From positions 1 through 64,000 of the forward strand of contig NZ_JALLPK010000002.1 of NCBI RefSeq assembly GCF_023276375.1: a DNA stretch of 64,000 nucleotides, written 5' to 3'. The notes under the pieces were generated by a model that worked only from the letters and a program-made list of their open reading frames with translations, did no database searches and was not told the DNA's origin. Every line of letters starts with the position of its first letter. The stretch's first letter is position 1. Positions 34,662 to 43,874 of this stretch are shown here, in pieces. This DNA is from Halocatena marina. GTDB taxonomy: Archaea > Halobacteriota > Halobacteria > Halobacteriales > Haloarculaceae. The position numbers and the translations under genes are program-made.

Positions 34662-35672
34662 CTGAGTGGCCGCTCTTAACCTCAATTCATCCACCGAGTA
34701 AATGACTATTCGTCCGGTGGATCGACGCCTGTTCGGCGCGGTCACATGTGAACACAAGGAGATATGTCATTGTGTCTGCGTCGTCCTCCCTGTGATTTTA
34801 TTGTCTATTATGTTATACTAATGGGCCAACTATCGCATCGAGGGCTTATTCGAGTGTTTGAATTTTTAAGTGTGGGTGTCGGTAGCGGCTGTATGTCTGT
34901 ACCGTCTCTCAATCAGAATAATAAACTCAATATTGGATCGACTGCTGTAGAACATCAACATTCAGTATTACATGTTGTTAATGTGTCCGAAACTGCTTTC
35001 GATTCATCAGCAAGCGAAACCAAGAGTAGTGAAGCTAGATTAACTCAGAACTCTGATCTTGAATCCCAGATTCATATCGAACCATGAGAAGCAGATATAC
35101 CTGACGTTTCTACCGGGCAATGAGTTTTACACAGTGGAAATATGGACCGATGCTGAAAAAGCAGGCAGTGATCCGGCTGACTCTGAAAATAATAGAGAAT
35201 TAGAGGAAACACTCAGTCCTGAGGCATCGGAGTATTCGGAGGCTTGGGGTGTTAACCGTAATATAGTAATAGAGTATGAAACAGTTACAGCAAGTAGATT
35301 ATCTCTACACTAGCGCTACAGTCAGCCAGGTCGATATGTCATGGATATTTACGACGAAGTTTATGCCGTACTGGTTTCGCTACCTATGTTTATTCAAACT
35401 TTTCGAGAAGAGTATACGTGCTATTCACGAATCTAGCAGAAAAATTGCAACTAGCAATACAAGGATCTCAATCTGGAAAGGGACGCAACGCCTCAATTCA
35501 GCCAAGGACGTGCGCATCTGCTCATCATGTGCTACCAATGATGGGTATGAATTCAAAGCGGATGTGATCCTTCGATTCCCAATGAAATGGCTGGTTTCAG
35601 AGCAGGTAAGCTTCTTCGCCGTCCCAACTACGTGGGGAAATTTAAATGACGCCGAAGAACGAACTCGGGGAT
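34662..35672. other. Spacer after the gas vesicle cluster with short frames
   Basis: About 1 kb without a recognisable gene. A 64-codon plus-strand frame (34893-35087, MSVPSLNQNNKLNIGSTAV) is followed, in another frame, by protein-like sequence (about 35085-35313, FLPGNEFYTVEIWTDAEKAG) that has no ATG. These could be two halves of one gene broken by a frameshift. A 135-codon frame (35276-35683) has no recognisable features. Confidence 0.35.
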
Positions 35673-35957
35673 ATGAACAATGAGGCCGCGAACGAGTCGC
35701 TGTCGGACGACTCTCATTCAGCCGCCGCAAAGGCATTTGTCGACCGCGCGCAGTCTCTGTGTGGTGACAAATTCGCTGAGCTGTACGCCTTCGACTCTCC
35801 TGGCCGTGGCGAGGTCCACGACCTTACCTACGGTGTGATACTCGAATACGGGTCCGCCGTCGGACTCACCCACTCAAAATCAATATTCGAGCAGTCTCAA
35901 GAGCAAGGTAATCCATATTTTCGAAACGTCCTTCGTGAGGCCTGTTCGTATGTCTAA
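35673..35957 (+). pseudogene. Internally deleted MNT-type nucleotidyltransferase antitoxin
   Basis: The 94-codon frame has the start of a minimal nucleotidyltransferase (KAFVDRAQSLCGDKFAELYA then a degenerate FDSPGRGE where GSRARG is expected) followed directly by the family C-terminus (VHDLTYGVILEYGSAVGLT, then YFRNVLREACSYV). The catalytic Asp-x-Asp segment that should lie between them is missing. It is therefore unlikely to be active. MNT proteins pair with HEPN RNases as antitoxins, and a HEPN fragment follows two bases later. Confidence 0.6.
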
Positions 35958-35959
35958 GG

Positions 35960-36080
35960 ATGACGATCCTACCAGAAACGAAGGTCACAGACCAGCTACG
36001 ACAGGCTCGGTAAGTACTTGCCAACGCCGAAGACGCACAGAGAGCGGAGCTGTTCAATGCGGTCGTCATCTTAAATAATT
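35960..36080 (+). pseudogene. Truncated HEPN-domain toxin remnant
   Basis: From ATG 35960 one frame reads TILPETKVTDQLRQAR, an in-frame TAA (36011-36013), then VLANAEDAQRAELFNAVVI and NNYA, which is the N-terminal part of a HEPN protein up to the conserved N-x-x-Y-Y-A helix. Similarity stops at the ATG of the integrase gene, and the frame closes soon after. The gene is both interrupted by a stop and cut off at the integrase. Together with the preceding MNT fragment it is a dead MNT/HEPN pair. Confidence 0.5.
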
Positions 36081-37340
36081 ATGCCCCACTACACACGCTT
36101 TGAAACGCTTGAGGACTTCGCGGACTTTTACCGCAGGGAAATAATTCCAGCGCTACGTACAGATCCCGATATTGACGTTGACCCCGACTCCGAGACACCG
36201 ACGTATCGCTGGCTGAAATCAAACTATTCGGGCTTTGTCGCACGGCTCCGACGTGATCACGACCTCTCTCCCGGCGACTTTTACGACGCTGTTGGCATCC
36301 CGCCCACCCCCGACGACGCAGAGGACGCATGGGGAATCGGCCACGAACCAACAATTCAGGGACTTGAGGACTACCTCGAAGAACTCGACCGCGACCGTGG
36401 GCGCGCTGGGACTACCGTTGGTCCGCGTCGATCCAGATTGAACACCTACGTCACGGCTTATTGTGACGTAAACGGTACAAACGACCTGTTAACACCGCTG
36501 CTCGACGAGACGGCCAAGCCCGACGAGATAGCACGCGTGCGCGACACCTTCCGGGTGCTCGACGAACAGTTGGGCACTCTCGCCTCGAAAAAGAAGTATG
36601 TCTCGGCGGTGCAGAACTGGTATACGTTCCTCGAAGAGATGGGGCGCAGTCTCTATAACCCGGCCGAGAATCTTTTGAACCGCTTCGGCTGGGACGAAAC
36701 GCCGCTCTACGACCATCCTGCACTCTCACGCGAGGACCTCGATGCGCTGCTCGCTGTTGCGAATGCCGATGAGCGGTTTCTTCTGCTCGCACTTGCTGGT
36801 TGGGGGTTGCGGCCTGTCGAGGCGTGTGAGCTTCACGTGGACCAGCTGGTACTTGATCCCGGACAAGATGAAGTGCCGTATATCGCATTCGACGCTGGCG
36901 AGCGGAAGAACGCCCGCCGAACACGCAATACGGTCGAACTTCTTGTCGGCATCAATGCGATTCACGACCGAATCGACGTGCTCAGCGTGAAGGAAGAGTG
37001 GACAGGATACCTTCTGCCAGGTCAGTCGATCCAACGGCCCATGTCGACACAGACCGCACGACGGTGGTTGCGAGATCTTGGTGATCGGGCGAACGTCCGG
37101 ATTGACGGAGGGCATCCGCTCCCGAAGATGGGACGGCGGACGTGGTACCGTCTCTATCGCCAGCAGCGTCCTTCGATCGAGGCAGGCACCGCTGCAGTCG
37201 CGGCCGCACAGGGGAGCCGCGATGCTTCGGTGTCCAAGCGCAATTACCTCGACGAACGAACCCGTCGACAGGCGCGTGCTGACGCAATGCGCGAACTTGT
37301 CCAAGCTGAGCTTGCAGAACTCTTCGAGACATACCTCTGA
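36081..37340 (+). CDS. Tyrosine recombinase / phage-type integrase
   Basis: The 419-residue protein has a SAM-like N-terminal core-binding region and a C-terminal catalytic domain. Catalytic candidates are Arg244 in GWGLRPVEACEL, a Lys near 276 in AGERKNARR, the second Arg in KMGRRTWYRLY (residues 350-359) and Tyr389 in SKRNYLDE. It resembles the haloarchaeal integrases found beside integrated elements, but no tRNA, attachment repeat or other mobile gene is visible nearby. It begins exactly where the HEPN remnant loses similarity. The second box is weaker than the usual HxxR. Confidence 0.82.
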   Translation: MPHYTRFETLEDFADFYRREIIPALRTDPDIDVDPDSETPTYRWLKSNYSGFVARLRRDHDLSPGDFYDAVGIPPTPDDAEDAWGIGHEPTIQGLEDYLEELDRDRGRAGTTVGPRRSRLNTYVTAYCDVNGTNDLLTPLLDETAKPDEIARVRDTFRVLDEQLGTLASKKKYVSAVQNWYTFLEEMGRSLYNPAENLLNRFGWDETPLYDHPALSREDLDALLAVANADERFLLLALAGWGLRPVEACELHVDQLVLDPGQDEVPYIAFDAGERKNARRTRNTVELLVGINAIHDRIDVLSVKEEWTGYLLPGQSIQRPMSTQTARRWLRDLGDRANVRIDGGHPLPKMGRRTWYRLYRQQRPSIEAGTAAVAAAQGSRDASVSKRNYLDERTRRQARADAMRELVQAELAELFETYL

Positions 37341-37451
37341 GTAGTCGAAATGCTTACAAGAAATTCATTAGTTGTGGCTATAGCTGATGGCCCTCACGCG
37401 ATCACGACATAAATGCCGACAAGGCTGCTTCGCCGGATCGTCCGGACGGCG

Positions 37452-38723
37452 TCATCCAAGCGGGTCATCTGTAATACTAATGTTGCCGCGGTCTTTCTCC
37501 TCGCCTAAATTCCCTGGAGAGATGTCGAAATCGAACACGCCTTTCGGGAGGGCGAGCGTCGAGCAGGCATTAGGGACATCAACGACTCCGCTCTGTCGTC
37601 CTTCGATGGGGACCGTCCCCAAGATGTGGTAGGCCTGTTGGCCGGTGTATCCGAATTTCTTCAGATAATCGATTGCCTGGAGCGAAGCGCGCCGATACGC
37701 GGTGTGCGAGTCGATGTAGTGTTGCTCTCCGTCTTCTGTGACCGAATACCCACAGAAGGTAACGTAGTCTTCGAACGTTGGCCCACGATTCCCCGGCTCG
37801 AATATTGGATGATCGACGCCGTGCTTGTCCATGCCATCTTTAATGAGATCAAACTCGAGATCGATGTACGCAGCCATCTCGATTGCCCCACAGAATGAGA
37901 TTTCACCATCACCCTGAGACGCGTGGAAATCCCCAACACCGAACTTTGCCCCCTCTACGTAGACCGGAAAGTATACTGTGGATCCAATCGAGAGGTCCTT
38001 GATATCGTGATTTCCACCGTGCTCACGGGGTGGAACGGTCCGTGCTGCCTCTTCGGCAGCCGCTTCGGCTTCGTCTGCGTCCATCTCACCCATCAGCGCG
38101 CCTTCCTTCGTCGGGGGATTCGCCACCGGCGGTTCCGCTTCGCCAGTCGGATGATTCTGGATCGATTCTGGATCCTCTTCGTGTTTGTCGATGAGTGCTT
38201 GTTCGCGCTCGTTCCACTCTTCGAGAAGTTCGTGATCTGGAGCACACCCTGCCAATCCGGGATGGATCTTCCCCTGATAGCGGACGTCCGGAATGTGACG
38301 AGATGAGACGGTGTAGCCGTCAAGGTCCCAAATCGATTTCGCTGCGTTGGGAAAATGATCAGTGAGGAACCCGCCGCCGTTCTGTTGTGAGAATGTTCCA
38401 GTGAATCCAAACTCAGAACGGTCGTTGAGTGGTCCCATGTCGAGGAATTCCACTTTCAGCAAGTCACCAGGTTCAGCACCGTTCACATGAACTGGCCCTG
38501 CCAGATAATGCACCTGACTTAGATCTACGTCACGGACCTCGTTTGCGTTGTCGTTGTCTTGAATCTGGCCTCCTGTCCAGTCGAGTGCTTCGAGGCGCAT
38601 GGGTTCTCCCAATTCGGCCTCAACGACGGCAGGTATGTCCGGATGCCACCGATTGAATGGGTTGGCACCGGGTTGTTCATCAGGCGGACTGTCTACGTCA
38701 ACTTCGAATGTTACTTCTGGCAT
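37452..38723 (-). CDS. fmdA: Acetamidase/formamidase family protein, copy 1
   Basis: The 423-residue protein is a full-length FmdA/AmdA-family amidase. Family segments include RWHPDIPAVVEAELGE near residue 25, LSGP/LAGPVHVNGAEPGDLL near residue 75, HPGLAGCAPDHELLEEWNE near residue 155 and FGVGDFHASQGDGEISFCGA near residue 255. It hydrolyses short amides such as formamide to ammonia and the acid. The amiS/ureI-type channel gene lies 142 bases upstream on the same strand, so the pair likely imports and degrades an amide. A second copy lies about 1.4 kb away on the plus strand. Confidence 0.92.
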   Translation of the reverse strand: MPEVTFEVDVDSPPDEQPGANPFNRWHPDIPAVVEAELGEPMRLEALDWTGGQIQDNDNANEVRDVDLSQVHYLAGPVHVNGAEPGDLLKVEFLDMGPLNDRSEFGFTGTFSQQNGGGFLTDHFPNAAKSIWDLDGYTVSSRHIPDVRYQGKIHPGLAGCAPDHELLEEWNEREQALIDKHEEDPESIQNHPTGEAEPPVANPPTKEGALMGEMDADEAEAAAEEAARTVPPREHGGNHDIKDLSIGSTVYFPVYVEGAKFGVGDFHASQGDGEISFCGAIEMAAYIDLEFDLIKDGMDKHGVDHPIFEPGNRGPTFEDYVTFCGYSVTEDGEQHYIDSHTAYRRASLQAIDYLKKFGYTGQQAYHILGTVPIEGRQSGVVDVPNACSTLALPKGVFDFDISPGNLGEEKDRGNISITDDPLG

Positions 38724-38865
38724 AGCTATCTCCGGTCAGTTGACTCCGCGTATATGTTCTCTCCGTCTAAGCTTAATAGTTATGAAAAATATAATTCATT
38801 TCATTTTCGAATGGTATTCGGAATTATAACATAGCACATATTCATACGCTGATGGACCTGACCGC

Positions 38866-39390
38866 TCAGGCCCACGGCCAAAATCCGGCGGCCATCAGAT
38901 AGCCAGCAGCGCCAGTTAATATACCGACAATTGCCGTGAATCCGCCGATTGATCCGGTGTATTCGGTGCGTTCTAGCCCGAGAAGGATGAAGAACGTGGC
39001 CCAAAGTACGGCCCAAATCCACCACAGAACTGCAAGCCCGACATCCCCTGTTTGTAAGACGAGAAACCCGGTGGGAACAGCCACAACGGCCACGAAGGCA
39101 CAGTACCAGCCGAATGACCGTTGGTCTTCAATCCCTCGATATGCGTTCACCCCGAGCCAGAGATAGGTAAACGAAAAGAGCATCGTTCCAGCTGCTTCGA
39201 ACGGTGTCCCCGCTGAAGCTTCCCCTCCAAATCCCCACCAGATCACGATTGCGAACGTAATAATTCCGGTGAGGAGATTAAACACGGCGACATCAGAACC
39301 GTCGCCGCGTCCAAGTAACCAAATCCCATTAACTATGAGGACCCCCCCGACAAAGAGAAGCCCCATGCCAAGAACGTCATACAACGCCAT
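38866..39390 (-). CDS. amiS: AmiS/UreI-family amide or urea channel
   Basis: The 174-residue protein has six hydrophobic segments and the AmiS/UreI pattern: VGGVLIVNGIWLLGRGD near the N-terminus, SFTYLWLGVNAYRGI in the middle and a C-terminal GILTGAAGYLMAAGFWPWA. Members allow passage of urea or short aliphatic amides through the membrane. Its place before an fmdA gene on the same strand suggests formamide or acetamide as the substrate. It begins at ATG 39390. Confidence 0.9.
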   Translation of the reverse strand: MALYDVLGMGLLFVGGVLIVNGIWLLGRGDGSDVAVFNLLTGIITFAIVIWWGFGGEASAGTPFEAAGTMLFSFTYLWLGVNAYRGIEDQRSFGWYCAFVAVVAVPTGFLVLQTGDVGLAVLWWIWAVLWATFFILLGLERTEYTGSIGGFTAIVGILTGAAGYLMAAGFWPWA

Positions 39391-40171
39391 GTCATTTCAC
39401 CCTCTGATTTCCATCTTTAGTCATTAACTATGACAAAGGCTTGTAGTGCATTATAATTTTTTATCGTAGTTTGTCGAGAAGCACTCTCTGATGACGAAAA
39501 ATGGTAGCTGCAGGCGGACGATGAAGCATACTTTCTTATTTCCACTGTCCTTGACGTAGATATGTTCTTCTGCAAGATGCCTATCGATGACGTAATACGA
39601 ATCTGAAATCGCACAAAAAGTGGGCGCGTCGGGATATTTTCAGTGTTGATGAGGTTCTTTCTTACCTTGGCAGCTACCCACAAGCAGGTAAGCAATACTA
39701 ATTGGCAAACAAGTCATTACAAACGTATGCTTGTAATGGAAAGCATCGCGTTTTTAGAAACATAGATGCCATCGGGAGGATGAACAGAGGAATTGAATCA
39801 CCAAATCCTCAGAGTTTCTCTACCACTGCCTCTGTACAGAGGCACTAGCTGTTCACCACCGCAGTAGAGTGACGAAATGTTGGGTGACAAAGTCGATAGG
39901 TCTGTGATACAGGTGGTGTCGAACGTGCGTCGGTAGCCAATCATTGGCTGGTGAAACTGTCGGACGCACCAATCTTGGGAGTGTCGTCGAACCGTGGCTG
40001 CTATCCTGAGTCTGGTCGCTCAACTCTAGCCCTGTGACCTTCTATCTTGACGGGATATAAAATATCTATAACAAATATAAAACGAATTCAATATATATCT
40101 AATTTTTCCTTTTCCACTACGTTAGTTATAGCTATCTATAATTACCCCTGCGTTGTATGTAAACATGTATC
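39391..40171. other. AT-rich spacer between amiS and the second fmdA
   Basis: About 780 bases. A plus-strand frame near 39,490-39,606 (LQADDEAYFLISTVLDVDM, preceded by an in-frame TAG) may be the end of a decayed gene. A palindrome lies at 39715-39738. The region 40,060-40,150 is AT-rich and probably contains the promoter of the second fmdA. Confidence 0.35.
39715..39738. repeat. Imperfect 24-base palindrome, related copy at 32489-32513
   Basis: CATTACAA and TTGTAATG form perfect 8-base arms around an 8-base centre, and four of the central positions are also symmetric. A related sequence, CATTACAAATGTATGT followed by CTGTAACAG, lies at 32489-32513 in a spacer of the gas vesicle cluster. The two share the first nine bases and the central GTATG. 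They could be operators or terminal parts of a small mobile element; nothing else in the flanks is clearly shared. Confidence 0.4.
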
Positions 40172-41431
40172 ATGCCAGAATCAGTGTTTGAGGTTGACGT
40201 CGATGCAGATATCGACGAACAGCCCGATCCGATTGTCAACCGCTGGCATCCTGACGTGCCGCCAGCCGCGAGTGTAGCGCCAGGGGAGACATTTAGGGTG
40301 GAGCAGTTAGACTGGACGGGGAATCAAGTGAACAACGACGACAGTGCAAACGACATTCGAGATATGCGTCTCGATCCGAACCACCACTTGAGTGGACCGA
40401 TCGAGGTTAAAGGGGCCGAACCGGGCGACATACTCGTCGTTGATATTCTCGATCTCGGTCCATTCCCGGACAATGAATGGGGTTTTACCGGGATTTTCGA
40501 CTTGGAGAACGGTGGCGGATTCCTGACTGATCATTTCCCTGAAGCTCGAAAAGTCATCTGGGATTTCGATGGCGTCTACGCGTCGTCCAGACACATCGAT
40601 GACGTTCGGTTCCCGGGGCTCGCACACCCTGGGATCGTCGGGACCGCACCGTCGCACGAGCTTCTTGATGAGTGGAACGAGCGCGAGCAGGCGCTTATCG
40701 ATCGAGGGCCTGAAGCAGAGACGGGCGTGAACCACGAAACCCGCGAGGATCAGCCCCCGCTTGCTCTTCCACCCGAGCCAAACGAAGTCTTATTAGGAGA
40801 TATGCCCGAGGATGAGACAGAAGAAGCCGCCGAAAAGGCCGCTCGAACGATTCCACCGCGTGAGAACGCTGGGAACTGTGATATCAAGAATCTGAGCCGT
40901 GGGTCACGAGTCTACATACCAGTGTTCGTCGAGGGGGCCAACTTCATCGTTGGCGATCTCCACTTCTCGCAAGGCGACGGTGAGATCACGTTCTGTGGAG
41001 CCATTGAAATGGCTGGTTTCCTCGATCTCCAGGTTGACCTCATTAAGAACGGCGTCGAGAAAATGGGGACCGATTACGCCATGTTCAAGCCAGGCTACCA
41101 AGATCCTCACTTTTCAGAGTACGTCGTGTTCGAAGGCTACTCGGTCGATGAGGACGGTACCCAGCACTACAAGAATGCCAACGTTGGCCTTCGACGTGCG
41201 TGTCTCGACGCCATCGACTATCTCACAAACTTCGGGTACACGCGTGAGCAGGGATATTTCCTCCTGAGTACGCTGCCTGTCGAAAGCAGGATTGCAGGTA
41301 TCGTCGATCTCCCGAACACCTGCGTCACCGTGTCGGTTCCACAGGAAGCCTTCGATATCGACATCGACCCAGATACGCTCACCGACGAAGCCGGTGTCTC
41401 AGACCGTGGCAGCGTCGCCAAGACATCGTGA
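40172..41431 (+). CDS. fmdA: Acetamidase/formamidase family protein, copy 2
   Basis: The 419-residue protein is a full-length paralogue of the fmdA at 37.5-38.7 kb. Shared segments include RWHPDVPP, GAEPGDI, NGGGFLTDHFPEA, HPGIVGTAPSHELLDEWNER and GDLHFSQGDGEITFCGA. Differences are spread along the length, so the duplication is not recent. It is transcribed alone on the plus strand. It may have a different amide preference from copy 1 or be separately regulated. Confidence 0.92.
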   Translation: MPESVFEVDVDADIDEQPDPIVNRWHPDVPPAASVAPGETFRVEQLDWTGNQVNNDDSANDIRDMRLDPNHHLSGPIEVKGAEPGDILVVDILDLGPFPDNEWGFTGIFDLENGGGFLTDHFPEARKVIWDFDGVYASSRHIDDVRFPGLAHPGIVGTAPSHELLDEWNEREQALIDRGPEAETGVNHETREDQPPLALPPEPNEVLLGDMPEDETEEAAEKAARTIPPRENAGNCDIKNLSRGSRVYIPVFVEGANFIVGDLHFSQGDGEITFCGAIEMAGFLDLQVDLIKNGVEKMGTDYAMFKPGYQDPHFSEYVVFEGYSVDEDGTQHYKNANVGLRRACLDAIDYLTNFGYTREQGYFLLSTLPVESRIAGIVDLPNTCVTVSVPQEAFDIDIDPDTLTDEAGVSDRGSVAKTS

Positions 41432-41550
41432 GCGTACACCGACACACCCTATCATACTTTCTTGGAATCGTTCATGACGAACATGAGGGGTGGCTGACGA
41501 TCTTACAAGATGTGTACCAATAGTTTGATCATGGTCCCTGCTCTCGCTGA

Positions 41551-41814
41551 CTACTCGTCTCTCACCTGTATCCACCAAAGATGTTGGTGGACATTCCACT
41601 TCCCACTTTGAAGATTCTGCGAGATCGTATACTCATTGCCCTGTGAGTCGACCACCGTGACAGAATAGCGATTTGTGTCGACTATCTCTAATGGTTCATC
41701 TTGATCGTTGAACAGCAGCTCATCCCCTATCGAGGCGTCCTCGATACGCTTTGAGAGTGTCGTAGATGAAAGTGCTTCGCGCGCCGTTTCGTCAGTAGGG
41801 TCGTTCGAGTCCAT
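41551..41814 (-). CDS. Small conserved-looking protein, function unknown
   Basis: The 87-residue acidic protein has an N-terminal helical part (AREALSSTTLSKRIEDA) and a strand-rich C-terminus (LEIVDTNRYSVTVVDSQGNE then WNVHQHLWWIQVRDE), suggesting a small beta domain. The composition is typical of a haloarchaeal protein. I do not recognise the family. It lies about 160 bases downstream of the thermosome gene on the same strand and could be its last partner, though the gap argues for independence. Confidence 0.6.
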   Translation of the reverse strand: MDSNDPTDETAREALSSTTLSKRIEDASIGDELLFNDQDEPLEIVDTNRYSVTVVDSQGNEYTISQNLQSGKWNVHQHLWWIQVRDE

Positions 41815-41977
41815 CTTCGATCACCTGATGCACGTTTGGTTTGTGGATGAAGAGACCATGTCATTGTTGGTCATCTCTCCGCTCCTGTCGATTCTACACT
41901 CTGTGGCAGGAAATGTAAGGATTTCCAAGGGGTAACGAAGGCGGGAATGACTCGAGTGCCCGTGCCATGCTCCCCAT

Positions 41978-43672
41978 CTAATGTCCGATTGCCCATGGAT
42001 ATCCTCCCGTCGATGCGTGGACGGTATCGGAATCATGTTCGTGACCGTGATCGTGATCGTGTTCTTCTCCGTCGACATTGCGATCGGGCGACGCCGCGAT
42101 GATGTCATCTATACGAATGATTATATTCGATGCCTCCTGAGCACTTGTTATCGCGCGCTGTTTGATTGCGGGAGGCTCCAGTACTCCCGCGGCGACCATG
42201 TCCCGGACGTTTCCTGTCAAGACATCAAGTCCGGCGGTGTGGTCGCCTTCATGCTGCCGGGTGCGAAGGTCGATGAGACTGTCGATCGGATCAATTCCTG
42301 CGTTCTCCGCGAGTGTTCGGGGAATGACCTCAAGTGAGTCAGCAAACGCCGTAACTGCCAACTGTGATCGCCCACCGACACTCGCAGCGTAATCGCGGAG
42401 ATCAGCAGCAAGCATAACCTCGGACGCACCCCCACCGGGAAGCACTTCCCTGTGTTCGATAGCCAGTTCGAGCGCAGAGAGACAGTCATCGAGAATCCGC
42501 TTCATCTCGTCGTTAACGTGTTCAGTCCCGCCACGGAGGACGATTGAAACTTGTCTCGAATCAGAACCACCCGTAACAATCGCTAGCGCTCGGTCGCCAA
42601 CTCGGCGGCGCTCGACCATTTCTGCGTGGCCGGTGTCGGTAGTGGTGAGATGAGCAACCGACCCAACGTGCTGAGCGCCGGTTGTGCGCCCGAGTTTGAG
42701 CAATTCATCCTTGCGCGTACGCTCGACCGCGAGTATACCTTCACGAGCAAGGAGATACCGGATTGGATCGTCGATGCTCTTTTGACAGAACACAACATCG
42801 GCGCCAGCGTCTGCAATCGTCGTAACGTACTCATCGTATATCTGGTCTTCGTATTCGAGCAATGCCGGACGTTGCTCAGGGTCATCGAAGCTGACGGTCC
42901 CGAAGGTGGCTGCCTCGATCGTCAGTTGAGCGTCGATGAGCGCGATCGTGGCGTCCGCTATCCGTCGTGGAAACGCCGTGTCTGGAGAGACCAGCGATGT
43001 TGACGACCGGTCCATATCGATCACCAGACCGTCAACGACGTTCGAGTCGCGAGGGCCACTGCCAGCTATGGCCTGATGGGTAATATTCCGACGGTCGATA
43101 CTCTCATCGTGTTCGATCGCTTTCACCGCTTTGACAGCGAGGTCGGCGAGAAACTGTGCATCAGGGTCTTCCCACTTTCCCGTAATGACCGTTCGGGCGA
43201 TCTCCCTAAGTTGATCGAGATTATCGGTATCGATCTCGATTGTGGCTCGTCGTAGCGTTTCATGCACGCGCTCGGTTGCTACGTGATAGCCATCAGAGAT
43301 AGTGGTGGGATGAAGCCCCTGTTCGATAAGGTCTGCTGCATTTCCGAGCAGTTCGCCTGTCAAGAGTACAGCAGTCGTGGTTCCATCACCCGTCGCATCC
43401 TCCTGGGTTTCGGCCACACGAACCACCATCTCAGCTGTCGGGTGATTGATGTCCATCCGATCGAGGATGCTTGCCCCATCGTTTGTGACGACAATTTGTC
43501 CGTCTGAGCTGATTAGCATCTTATCCATACTCTTCGGTCCGAGCGTGGTTCGAATCGTCTCCGCAAGCGCCTGTCCTGCGGAGAAATTGGTGTGTTGGGC
43601 ATCGTGACCTTTGAGCCGTTCAGCGTTCTCGTTTACTGCCGGATACAGTTGATGTATACTGCCTCTACCCAT
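41978..43672 (-). CDS. Divergent thermosome (group II chaperonin) subunit with His-rich tail
   Basis: The 564-residue protein is a full-length chaperonin: ETIRTTLGPKSMDKMLI near residue 38, the ATP-site Asp in TNDGASILDRM, GDGTTTAVLLTGEL near residue 95 and a terminal helical region with AITSAQEASNIIIRIDDII. Compared with standard haloarchaeal CCT subunits it is divergent, and the usual GGM-type C-terminal repeat is replaced by EEHDHDHGHEHDSD and a final WAIGH. Tails of chaperonin subunits point into the folding chamber, so a metal-binding interior is possible. It is a likely paralogue; the housekeeping copies would be elsewhere. Confidence 0.9.
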   Translation of the reverse strand: MGRGSIHQLYPAVNENAERLKGHDAQHTNFSAGQALAETIRTTLGPKSMDKMLISSDGQIVVTNDGASILDRMDINHPTAEMVVRVAETQEDATGDGTTTAVLLTGELLGNAADLIEQGLHPTTISDGYHVATERVHETLRRATIEIDTDNLDQLREIARTVITGKWEDPDAQFLADLAVKAVKAIEHDESIDRRNITHQAIAGSGPRDSNVVDGLVIDMDRSSTSLVSPDTAFPRRIADATIALIDAQLTIEAATFGTVSFDDPEQRPALLEYEDQIYDEYVTTIADAGADVVFCQKSIDDPIRYLLAREGILAVERTRKDELLKLGRTTGAQHVGSVAHLTTTDTGHAEMVERRRVGDRALAIVTGGSDSRQVSIVLRGGTEHVNDEMKRILDDCLSALELAIEHREVLPGGGASEVMLAADLRDYAASVGGRSQLAVTAFADSLEVIPRTLAENAGIDPIDSLIDLRTRQHEGDHTAGLDVLTGNVRDMVAAGVLEPPAIKQRAITSAQEASNIIIRIDDIIAASPDRNVDGEEHDHDHGHEHDSDTVHASTGGYPWAIGH

Positions 43673-43874
43673 TGTAACACCTTCTATCTTAACGATGCGG
43701 TCTCATAAAAATATACCACACAATCACCTACCGACGAGCAAATGATTGTTGTTGGAATTGCGGTGGAGGCCATAGGTACCTAAGACTGATGAACCCCAGT
43801 CGTGGATGCAACTGAAAGCTACGATCAGAATCACAGCCATATTTAATCAATCACCCCGCCCTAATGGACACGTT

